Assembly: GCA_032207245.1 (NCBI GenBank)
Contig: CM063502.1
Coordinates: 74,378,509 to 74,442,508 of the forward strand
Direction of reading: 5' to 3'
Length of the DNA: 64,000 nt
Source of the DNA: Pardosa pseudoannulata
Taxonomy: Eukaryota; Arthropoda; Arachnida; Araneae; Lycosidae
Shown: piece after piece, positions 54,701 through 64,000 of the stretch
Numbering within the stretch: the stretch's first letter is position 1
Layout: each line of letters opens with the position of its first letter
The notes under the pieces: model-generated
What the model was told of the DNA's origin: nothing
Seen by the model: only the letters and a program-made list of their open reading frames with translations
Database searches by the model: none
Translations under genes and position numbers: made by a program

Positions 54701-55141
54701 AAAAATCATTTCTATGAATATTTGTATAAGTAACAATACAAAAATATTTTCCAAACTTCTTAATAATCTTTTAATGTTGATTTTTATCTTTATTTTTATA
54801 AAATATAAACGTCTGTTTTTTACTATTTAGCTCTAATTAATGTCAATAATACAGAGATTTTTTTCATAAAATGGGATTAAATATAAAATACTAATCTTTT
54901 AAATTTTATATTGTATAAAATATAACCTTTTATATCTACTCTAACAAATTGAAAGTTTGTATTTATAAATTATTATACTGAAATGGGGTACTTGACTCAA
55001 TATTTAACTAATGTAAGATAAATGTCATTGTTGATTCAGACGCTATCACATAGTACTTCTGTATAACTTAATCTCATCTTTTACTATTTTTAAATCATTT
55101 TGTGCTTTGTAAGAATTGTTTTCTTTTATATATATTTACAG
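51793..55141 (+). other. Intron 10 (3.3 kb)
   Basis: Starts GTAAGT and ends TATATATTTACAG. It contains the 270 bp tandem array at 53340-54125. About 52600-52900 is less AT-rich and unrecognised. About 54525-54610 holds a short GC-richer patch with AACCATTTTGAC and TTTGGGGGTTTTATTT that may be a transposon scrap. Confidence 0.8.
53340..54125. repeat. Three-copy tandem array, unit about 270 bp
   Basis: ATTCTATTCTCATG-type landmarks at 53391, 53659 and 53937 give periods of 268 and 278. A partial fourth copy follows near 54425-54510. Each unit carries TTTTTGAGAAATATTTTCAA. Inverted copies of CTGAAAATATAAAATAT about 12 bp apart form a hairpin-capable palindrome near 53561-53606. Confidence 0.93.
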
Positions 55142-55285
55142 TGATCTCAGTTACAATGGAATAACTAACATAGAAGATTTCGCTTTTACTGATCAAGGAA
55201 ATTTAATAGATTTGTTCCTCGGCCATAATGCAATAACAAAAATTACAGATGAAAGCTTTGCAGGATTAGTGAATCTTCAAGTTCT
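55142..55285 (+). CDS. rk: Exon 11 in window: LRRs 14 and 15
   Basis: 144 bp, acceptor TATATATTTACAG and donor GTAAGA, phase 2. Two repeats: DLSYNGITNIEDFAF with TDQGNLIDL, then FLGHNAITKITDESF with AGLVNLQVL. Intron 11 (55286-55388) is 103 bp. Confidence 0.96.
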
Positions 55286-55388
55286 GTAAGAATTGCCATT
55301 TTCACTTCACTTTTCAGCTATTAGAATCATATAGTTTTCTCTATTTGTATAACTAGGAAGATTTTAATTTTTATATGCTTCTTTTTAG

Positions 55389-55460
55389 AGATCTAGAAAG
55401 CAACGAAATAGAAGATATCCAACTTGATGCGTTCACACACTTCAAAGAACTAAGAGATCT
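55389..55460 (+). CDS. rk: Exon 12 in window: LRR 16
   Basis: 72 bp, acceptor CTTCTTTTTAG and donor GTATGT, phase 2. It reads DLESNEIEDIQLDAF then THFKELRDL. By recalled alignment with vertebrate LGR4/5 there are two full repeats plus the final one after LRR 13, whereas here there are three plus the final one. This exon may therefore be an extra repeat. Confidence 0.94.
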
Positions 55461-55889
55461 GTATGTGGTATTTGATTTTAAATACTCTAATGTTTAAAAT
55501 AGGATTTTAAAACATGAATGAATAATTGTAAAACATAATATTTTACTTAAAATAACTTGGATATCAGATCAATTCTTTTTTCTTCAATACACGTTTAGCA
55601 CTATTTCATTTTTTATACTTTAAGAGTTAATTAAAGGTACTTTCATTAATGCCTCAGTTGAGCAAATGAAAAAGATAATCCTATATAAAGTTACATAATT
55701 TAACTTCTGTGTTAAATAGTTAACGTTTACGTGGAAGGATAAGATACAAGGTGTATCAAGAAGGATGACCCGATTTCAAACCAAAAAAAATTTAAGGGAA
55801 ACATACAAAGTAACAGAACAAGGCACAAAAAACGCACAAAGAACTAAAGTTAAAGAAAAAGTTAAAGAAAAAAATTAAGTTAAAGAAAA

Positions 55890-56460
55890 TGAAGGGCATT
55901 ACAAATGTTCCATTTGCATACCTCCAGCAACACGTATAGCATCCAGACCTCAGATAAATTCGTCCCACACTTTCTGTAAGTCATGGTATTGGCGTATGGC
56001 ATTGCTTCTAATTTTCTGTGTTTAAAGTCATCGATCTTTGATGGTAATGGTGGTACAAAAACATGTTCCTTCATGAAATTCTTTCATCAAAAAGAAATTA
56101 AAGCAATGTCCGGGGACCAGGGAGGTCACGAAAGTAAGAGTCAGTATTCACTATTGTGACTGTGTATCATTGAGTAAGTTATGCATATCTGTATCTTTCG
56201 CATATCCAGTGGGGAGGTAACCTCTCCTAAATAGCGAAATCAGCAAAGTCCTCATGAATTTGTGAAAAAGTCACATCTGCAATATGCCAAGGCATGTATC
56301 TTCTCTTCACAATGCCTTCAACCAAAAAGAATGGATTATAAAGTTTCTTTCGAAAGATTGAACAAAACACGTTGATTTTTAGTGAATCGCATTCATGTTG
56401 TAGTATTTCATAAGAATTCTGTAGTTTCTGTATAATCAAGCCCAAAACACAGACCAAAGT
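55890..56460 (-). pseudogene. Transposase pseudogene (mariner/ITm type)
   Basis: Minus strand, in broken frames: LKINVFCSIFRKKLYNPFF (from about 56380), matching the P.VNVWCA....V.GPFFF block, then a WSPDI remnant near 56130. KEHVFVPPLP with a following LQKVWDEF-like and LDAIRVAGG-like tail is readable across frames near 55900-56070. The order fits the C-terminal half of an arthropod DD(E/D) transposase. Stops and frameshifts make it inactive. Confidence 0.75.
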
Positions 56461-56582
56461 TACACTACAATGTAGTTATAGACTTGTTAAATGACTGAGT
56501 CTTGCTGAACTAAAAACAGCTTTGATCGGAAGCCATCAAATAAACTACGTTTAAGGCCGATTTCTTCTTCTTTCACTGGTAG

Positions 56583-56597
56583 AGCGCCATCTAGTGG
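56583..56597 (-). promoter_or_regulatory. Perfect match to CTCF core consensus
   Basis: Minus-strand CCACTAGATGGCGCT fits CCASYAGRKGGCRSY at all 15 positions. It lies inside the degenerate transposon. Whether it is bound is unknown. Confidence 0.4.
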
Positions 56598-58399
56598 CGA
56601 TTCCCTGAAACTCTAGCCACACCTCATCCATAGACATAACTTCAATGATAAATTCCATAAATTCAATTATTTAGTCAACATTACTTTTGATACACAATCT
56701 ACAAACAAAGGAAGAGTCAGTGAGTTATAGGGAAGAGGTACGCAAGAGAAATACAACCTCGATGTGTATTACCCGCACAACACTAGAAGCATTTCTGTAA
56801 ACATAACAAATGTTTTTGAAATATACCCATAGTGACGCTACACAGGTAGTGCTTGCTGCAACATATTGTTTACTTCAGAGTTCATATCCTTTATATAGTA
56901 ACAAAAGTTTAGTGTTTGTTTTCTTATGATTTACCATAATGAACTATAAATATGGTTCTACAATGAAAGAGGTACTGCATTTCTAGATGGTTTTTAGATG
57001 GAAGTTAAACAATAAATTTTATATCTTACTTTAGTTCCCAACATCCTATTATTAAAACTGTGTTTTTGAACACCCCCCCCCCATCGACAGCATGTGATGA
57101 GTAGTTTTACAATATGTCTATGAACAAAATATTATTAAATATTTAAAAAATACACTTCATTTTCTGTGTATATACAAATGATTTTGAAACTTTCTTCTTT
57201 TTAAATCACCAGCTTCATCCCTTCGCTGTCGTGACATGCATTCCATTTTATGAATATTACATGAAGAAATACTTTAAGCTGCTGTTATAAAACACAATTT
57301 CTCAACATATACTAAAAGAATTTCACATCTTACGAGTGACCACTAATCACTGTTTTTTTTTAATTTTAGTCCATTGTTATCATTTTGCTCCTGTTATCAC
57401 TCTAACAGTGTTCGTTTACAATTCAATACATTTTTTTCTACTGCTCTTTTCTTTCAATTCATTTAAAAATAAGAGAATATTTCTCCTATTTCTCAAGCAC
57501 TCTAACATTGCACATGAAAGCTTTTAATTACGCAAATACACTTGCAAAGGAATACATACGACTTCATGAAGTTAACTGACAAATTCATTAGTTAATTATT
57601 TCTGCATTGTTATACTTACTTAAGTCTTCAACATGCTAATTAATAGCGGCCTTTACTCTAAATGCTCTTCGTTTATAATTAAATTTAGGTAACATTTGGT
57701 ACGGAAGTATTATTAAATGCACTTATATTTATCTCTTAATTACTTGTAGATGCATAATCAATATGAAACCTTTTACGTGAATTTAATTAAAATGGCCTAA
57801 TAGTATAATTATTTTCTAAAGTATGCTACAGACATTTTCCCTATACAACCGTATGTCAAAATCTACATTGAAAATAGTATTGAATTTTCAAAACCTTGAA
57901 AACCTAAAGTGTATTTTTATTAACATTTTGATTTAGAATACAACATTAAATATAACACAAACGTTACTGAAAACAAAGACTCTAAATAATGGTATTGGGG
58001 ACTTAAAATTGCATTCAAGTCACTAATAATTAATATTTATAATGTTTCTAAAACTTTTATCATATTTAAATGTTAATTTCAATCGCATTCATAATGACCA
58101 AATACAACTCAAAGGGTTTATTGTCATTTCAATCTGTGGTTAAATTTTCTACCTATTCTTTTCATTTTTATTTATTTGTTTATTTATATTCATTTGAAAA
58201 ATTAATTTGAGTATTATTACATTATTTTTATTACTATGTTACAAGCACACACACATACCCATCTAATAAAGACAATGACTAAATGTGTGCAAAAATATTT
58301 TAAAGGGAACAAACTTATTCCAAAATGTAAAAGCTCATAAAAAAATAAATATTTAGAATATTCATAAAATAGCTATAGATTATTAGTTAAACACCTTAA

Positions 58400-60150
58400 T
58401 ATAATAAATATTGAAATTTTAAACATTTAGTATCGTTTGGAAGCGAGATTTGGTTTTTGACTACTTAAAACCCCAGAAAATTAATTTTATTTTAATTAAC
58501 TTTTAATTAAAATGTAAGCTTAGTGATTTGTTTAAAAAAGTTAATTAAGGAAAATCTCGACTTATTATCTTGATAATAGATATTAAATTAACCCATCTGA
58601 ATAATGTTATAATTTAAAAGGAATTTTTAAACTGACTTTACTATTTATCCAAAATTATTTTCTAAACTTAGTGATTTTTATTTTAAACTAAGACTTAATC
58701 TCTAGATTAGCAGAAATACCTTCTATAAAACTTCATATAAAACTACAAGTCTTATCCATTTCCTATCTCATTCTACTATATTTCGTGAGATATAAGTAAA
58801 TGTAGCAAAATTCATTCACCTAAAACAGTAAAATTCATTTCGAGATTCTAGATTTCCAAATACACTTGTGCTATTTATAAATATACAAAATTAAAACAAA
58901 CCAAAGACCAAATCATAATTTATTAAATAGACCTAAGAGTTATTTGGTGAGAGATGTTTTGGGTGTCTTAGCTATATTATATTAGTAAAGGAGCTGAATA
59001 TTATAAGTATTAAAGTTTAAACACCCAGTACAGTTTGAAAACAGGATTGGCTTTTCGTTTTGGTACAAGAGAAAATTGCTTTACTGTTAAACATAAAACT
59101 TATTATGTAATTTTAAATAGACAAATCTATTCGTACTTCTTACAAAAATACAAATTTTAAACAACCTTATGATCAAAATAATGATTGCTTTAATTTGGTC
59201 AAAGGTTGATTATTAATTGTGATGTTTTAGTTATAATTTATTTTTTAAAAAATGTAGTGTAATAAATATCGAAATTTCAAACATTTAATATCAGTTGCAA
59301 AGATTTGCTTTTCAATCACGTTAAAACCCAATAAAATTACTTTTGTTATTTACCTTCAAGCATTAAAACTCATTTTGGGATTTAAAATAAATAAATCTAT
59401 TCGTACTTCTTACAAAAATAAAATTTCAAAACAAACCTATGATCAAAATAATGATTGCTTTAATTTGATCGTAGGTTGATTATTAATTGGAATGTTTTAG
59501 TTGTATTCTATTTTGTTTTAATTTAATGTAAAAAATATCAAGATTTCAAACATTTAATATCAGTGGAACACAATATTTGCTTTTCGATCACATAAAAACC
59601 CAATAAATTTATTTACCTTCAGGCATTAAAACTCATTTTGGAATTTCAAATTGTCAAATCTATTCATGTTATTTATGATTTATAAAAAATAATAAGCCGA
59701 TGATCATTTTGACCAAAGAACATTTAGTGAGAGATGTTTTGTAACTTAAACTTGGATTTCAAAGAGTCAAATTTATTTATTCTATTTATGATTTACAAAA
59801 AAAATAATAAGCCAATTATCTAAAGCATATTTTTATCACTTTGACCAAAGAATATTTAGTGAGAGATGTTTTGTAACTTAGATTTGGATTTCAAATTGTC
59901 AAATCTATTCATGTTATTTATGATTTATAAAAAATAATAAGCCGATGATCTAAAGCATATTTTTATCACTTTGACCAAAGAATATTTAGTGAAAGATGTT
60001 TCGTAACTTAGATTTGGAATTTCAAATTGTCAAATCTATTCATGTTATTTATGATTTATAAAAAATAATAAGCCGATGATCTAAAGCATATTTTTATCAC
60101 TTTGACCAAAGAATATTTAGTGAAAGATGTTTCGTAACTTAAATATTTAA
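58400..60150. repeat. Higher-order tandem repeat region
   Basis: ATTGAAATTTTAAACATTTA-like starts recur near 58408, 59000, 59262 and 59535. A block with ATCTATTCGTACTTCTTACA recurs at about 59127 and 59396. From about 59640 a unit of about 110-130 bp with TTTGACCAAAGAA and AATAATAAGCC repeats four times. Several nested periods indicate repeated unequal exchange. Confidence 0.88.
58490..58802 (+). repeat. Inverted repeat arm, left
   Basis: About 300 bp, approximately 90 % matching the reverse complement of 60503-60800 by eye. The core includes CTTCATATAAAACTACAAGT and CCATTTCCTATCTCA. Confidence 0.9.
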
Positions 60151-60189
60151 ATAAAAGTTTCTGTCTGGAAATTTTTGCTGATGCTACAT

Positions 60190-60411
60190 TTATTTCAGTG
60201 TGGAAATTATATGAAGATTACACCATAATTTTAAGAAGTGAATTGATGCCACAAAATGACCACCCACGCTTCTAATTCTCAAACCGCTGAAAATAAGCAG
60301 GTTTAGATCGAACAATAGACTTTCTTTTTCGCCAATAACAAAACTACCCATTAGATCAAAACGTCCCATCCGAGTACAATGCATTCCGGATGTATCTGGT
60401 AAGGGGTTCAT
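60190..60411 (-). other. Unrecognised 73-codon open frame, GC-richer patch
   Basis: A minus-strand open frame starting MNPLPDTSGMHCTRMG and containing RIRSVGGHFVASIHFLK. Base composition is distinctly less AT-rich than on either side, and it sits inside the inverted-repeat structure between the tandem array and the right arm. No domain recognised; it may be part of a transposon or a chance open frame. Confidence 0.2.
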
Positions 60412-60502
60412 AACTGGGTTGCTTTTGTTGCTTCCACCTACACATTTTTATAACAGAACAAAGAGCTTTTGCATGTAAAAATGAAAAATTTCGTCTAAAA
60501 AG

Positions 60503-60800
60503 CATTTACTTATATCCCACGAAAGATAGTAGAGTGAGATAGGAAATGGATAAAACTTGTAGTTTTATATGAAGTTTTATAGAAGGTATTTTTGGTAATC
60601 TAGAGATTAAGTCGTAGTTTAAAATAAAAATCACTAAATTTAGAAAATAAATTTGGATAAATATTAAAGCCAGTTTAAAAATTTCTTTTAAATTATTATA
60701 CTATAGTTTAATATCGATACCAAGATAATAAGTAGAGCTTTATCATAATTAGCTTTTTTTTACAAATCAATAAGCTTGCATTTTAAGCTAAATTTCTGAA
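60503..60800 (-). repeat. Inverted repeat arm, right
   Basis: Reverse-complement copy of 58490-58802, with about 1.7 kb between the arms. It includes TGAGATAGGAAATGG and ACTTGTAGTTTTATATGAAG. The arms could be an inverted duplication of the repeat region or the termini of a large element. Confidence 0.9.
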
Positions 60801-61087
60801 AAATTTATTGGTACCCAAAAAAAGATTGTACAATGAGAAATCAAATGTATAAATTTATTGTTTTGTAAGAAGTTAAAACATATTTCTTGCAATGTAGATT
60901 CTTACTGAACAATACAAAGATTAAAGGGGCAAAGATTTAGTAAATAGTTCTGAATAAACTGTAGCTTTAATAAAGGTTCCTTTTAATCTATTTCACCTTT
61001 CAGGTAAATTTATGAAATATTATACTAAAGATAATAAGCCTCGATTTCTCTTGACAACATTCTTAAGCAAATGAGTAGGCTCTCATA

Positions 61088-61360
<273 letters not shown>

Positions 61361-61440
61361 TACATTTTTGCATAAATAAATTTACAAAATTGATAATGCA
61401 TATGCATTTTTATGCAGAACTTTTTTCTTGTATTCTCCAG

Positions 61441-61742
61441 GAATTTAGGTGCCAACAAATTTCCAACTCTTCCAACCAAAGGTCTTCAAAATCTACGTCA
61501 TCTGAAAACGTTCAACAACAGGGAATTGAAGGAGTTCCCACCCGTCCAGACTTTTCCGAAAATCAATAAATTGGCCCTCTCATATGCTTATCACTGCTGT
61601 GCATTTATGTCGGCCATGGGGCAACGAGGTTCCTCATCAAGGTCTTCATCATCCTTGCAGGAGACGATAGTGTGGTTATCAAAGGATGATGTCGATATGT
61701 CAGCATGGAATTCAAATGTGACGGACATATGGCCAGGAGCTG
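61441..61742 (+). CDS. rk: Exon 13 in window: LRR 17 and hinge/LRRCT
   Basis: Acceptor GTATTCTCCAG. It begins [15 protein letters not shown] with QNLRHLKTF, the last LRR, followed by a capping segment ending [13 protein letters not shown]. It continues through a Ser-rich loop ([16 protein letters not shown]), an acidic stretch ([10 protein letters not shown]) and NVTDIWPGA, where NVT is a glycosylation sequon. YAYxCCAF is invariant in type B LGRs as recalled; the rest resembles the rickets hinge. The best donor is G/GTATCT, ending the exon at 61742. Without splicing, translation stops at TGA 61748-61750. The donor is not certain; AAGGTCTTC and AGGTTCCTC upstream are weaker alternatives. Confidence 0.92.
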
Positions 61743-64000
61743 GTATCTGAATCTCATTGCACTTTAAATGCACTGTATTTATTGTTTTATTACGCCCATA
61801 ATGTTAGAAATGATGCAACTTTTGGTGTAACTGTGAAACAAACTGAATATCTAAAGTTATTTCATGATATTTAGAATTCAATGTATTGTATTTTTCTTCA
61901 GCTCACTTTAGTCCCCTTTTATATACATTATTTTGTTTATATCCCATATTTGCTATCATAATCTTCTTCGCTGAAGCTCAAAACATAAACTAATTCAGTA
62001 GGTCAATTTCATTAAGAGATATATTTATTTTTTCCCTTTGAAAATGAAAAAAATAATTTCATTTCAACACTTTACTTTCTAAGAAATTTAAATTGTTTGA
62101 TATCCAGTGATTCTAAGAAAAATGTGATGCACAATAAAAAAATATGATGAATTATGTGGAAAGATGCTAACCTCCATTAAATATGCATGTCATGAATTTG
62201 ACGTAGTGAGCATTATTTTTCACTAAAATTATAGATTAAGCGTTTTTTAGAAATAGAATCTCATTTCACCACTTTACTTTCTAAAGAATTTAAATTATTT
62301 GATGAGCCAGTGATTTCTAAGAAAAATGTGATACACAGTAAAAAAAAAATATGATGAATTATGTGGAAAGATGCTAACCTCCATTAAATATGCATGTCAT
62401 GAATTTGACGTAGTGAGCATTATTTTTCACTAAAATTATAGATTAAGCGTTTTTTAGAAATATTATCAATTTAGAAATATTATCAAATATTATCTGAAAA
62501 GTATTTTCTTAGTTTTTTACACGTATGTATTTTACTGAAACTATTGAAAACTTATTTACTTCAAATTGGTAAACGTTAGAGTTGTGGAACCTCAGTTGGA
62601 AATATTAAATCCAGTTTTACTGCATTAGAAAAATTACGTTCTAGTTCTTTTTAACCAGTTATTTATGAAAGAAAAAACTGCAAAAACTCTTACAATGCAA
62701 TGAAAATAGTATTTAAGTCTTTTTATTAAATTAAACCAGCATTTTTAACAATAGCTTAGATCCTACTCCTAAAAAATTGCATCCTCCAGCAGTTAAATAA
62801 ATATTATTAAGATATCCCAGCCCTTACAAACAAACATGCACTGACTTTGCCCTTTATACTTAAATATCAATTGAAGTTGTGTATATTAACTTAATAGAAT
62901 TGTGTGCATTTTTCAAGTACGCTTTAGTGGTTTGTGGTTAATAGTTTTATAGCATTTTATCGAAACTGTATTTGGAAATCTAGATTATGAATGTGAATAT
63001 GAAACATTTTTATGCAATAGTGCAACAAACTAAATCATGAATAAACTAGATAAAACACAAAAACTACATACATTTATTTCATTTTTTTTAAACTGTTATT
63101 TCAATAATTTCACTATCACCGAAATATAACAAATATCTAAATATTTACACTAACGATTATTCATTCCTTTTTAAAGTTTTCAAGCTTAGATCCTTCTCAG
63201 CCTACAGTCAATATGTCACTACTCTCTGCTGTCCAGTGAATAATTTAAATTCATAATTATTCAGTAATTCTTAATATTCCATTTAATGATCATTGATTTT
63301 ACAACACTTGCACCAAACTTTTAAGATAATACATATTCATTGGGTGTATGCATCAAGTATGAACGTCGCTACAGCTGAAGTTATTTTATGATCTTTAGAA
63401 GGCTATACATCCTTATTTCCCCTTACCTTGTTTTAGCTCTTATTTATACTGATTATATAGTTTTATTTCGGTATCATAACTATTTTGTTGATACTTAAAA
63501 TATAATAAAATGGCTTATTCAATAGGTCCAATTCTTATGTGAAGCCAACTAGTTTTTTACCCTTTAAAAACCCAAAATATCTCTCAATTTACCTTTTTTT
63601 TTTACTTTCTTATATAGAGAGTTAATAACGGAAAAATGGTAAACTATTGACCAGTATTCCCAAAGAACTCTGTAATGCCCATATTATCCTCTTACTTTCT
63701 GATAAGTAAAGTTAAAATGGTTAATTAATGTCCAGTATCCCCTGCGAATAGTGGGATATTTTTATTTTCTCTCATGCATGGTTAAAATAAAACCGAAAAA
63801 AGGGTTTACTTGTGAATTATTAATAGTAAAAAAGTTATGGCATTCTAACTAAGGCTAAAATGAATAATAAAATGTGTTATAATTTATTTGACGTGATTGA
63901 ATAATTTTAACTAGATTAACTAGTTGATTGAAATATAAATTTCATTACATTTACATTACATTGAAATTCAATACATATACATTGAGATTAATACGAGAAT
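61743..64000 (+). other. Probable intron 13 (start); no transmembrane exon
   Basis: After the putative donor the sequence is AT-rich with stops in every frame. I see no hydrophobic coding segment, so the seven-helix part must start beyond 64000. About 61800-62000 and 63300-63540 show weak similarity to each other, consistent with an old duplication of about 1.5 kb offset. Confidence 0.7.
62058..62462. repeat. Tandem duplication, period about 206 bp
   Basis: CACTTTACTTTCTAA and the roughly 190 bp after it occur at about 62069 and 62272. GATGCTAACCTCCATTAAAT and the stretch to GATTAAGCGTTTTTTAGAAA are the same in both copies. Confidence 0.95.

Larger units (their letters stand above)
55746..56698 (-). 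mobile_element. Degenerate mariner-type DNA transposon
   Basis: The left edge ACAAGGTGTATCAAGAAGG is partly mirrored by TTTTGATACACAAT at 56685-56698, giving short inverted ends. Between them a broken minus-strand transposase is readable. The right boundary is approximate because the second inverted repeat is short. Confidence 0.6.

Noticed and set aside
61591..61773. Minus-strand 60-codon frame and the + frame at 61249-61569
   Set aside because: Both are shadows of exon 13 in other frames.

Overview
The window is eukaryotic nuclear DNA: strongly AT-rich, full of microsatellites, transposon remnants and long introns, with no bacterial-type gene packing. It carries one recognisable host gene on the + strand. 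Thirteen exons between 13670 and about 61742 encode the leucine-rich-repeat (LRR) ectodomain of a type B LGR receptor (LRR-containing G-protein-coupled receptor). The repeat order matches the LGR4/5/6 and rickets group. The hinge motifs (YAYHCCAF, then LQETIVW, VDMSAWN and TDIWP) look most like the arthropod bursicon receptor rickets/LGR2. That family assignment rests on recalled family features, not on a database search. The signal peptide and LRRNT exon(s) were not found and probably lie upstream. The seven-transmembrane part must lie beyond 64000. The host is therefore most likely an arthropod; the AT-rich genome and large introns would fit a chelicerate such as a spider, but that is only a guess.

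Layout. 1-13669: upstream or intronic AT-rich DNA with tandem duplications, a tRNA-derived SINE, a long poly-C tract and (TA)n arrays. 13670-33645: exons 1-3, separated by introns of about 11.1 and 8.6 kb that hold hAT MITEs, a palindromic mariner remnant, antisense LINE fragments carrying a fresh 5'-truncated LINE insertion, and several tandem duplications. 33731-38553: exons 4-7 in a denser cluster with many (TA)n arrays. 38554-49991: an 11.4 kb intron with a Helitron-like element, a satellite-like array of about 280 bp units and at least six other duplications. 49992-55460: exons 8-12. 55461-61440: a 6 kb intron with a degenerate mariner-type transposase and a large higher-order repeat bounded by an inverted copy. 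61441-61742: exon 13 (last LRR and hinge). 61743-64000: probable next intron with no recognised coding sequence.

All twelve complete internal exons have the same intron phase (phase 2) and hold one or two whole LRRs, so any of them could be skipped or duplicated without breaking the frame. The most unusual features outside the gene are the density of local tandem duplications (units of about 110-720 bp, 2-5 copies) in the introns, the palindromic mariner element, a perfect CTCF-consensus site inside a transposon, and an in-frame stop two codons after the putative exon 13 donor that could give a soluble receptor form.
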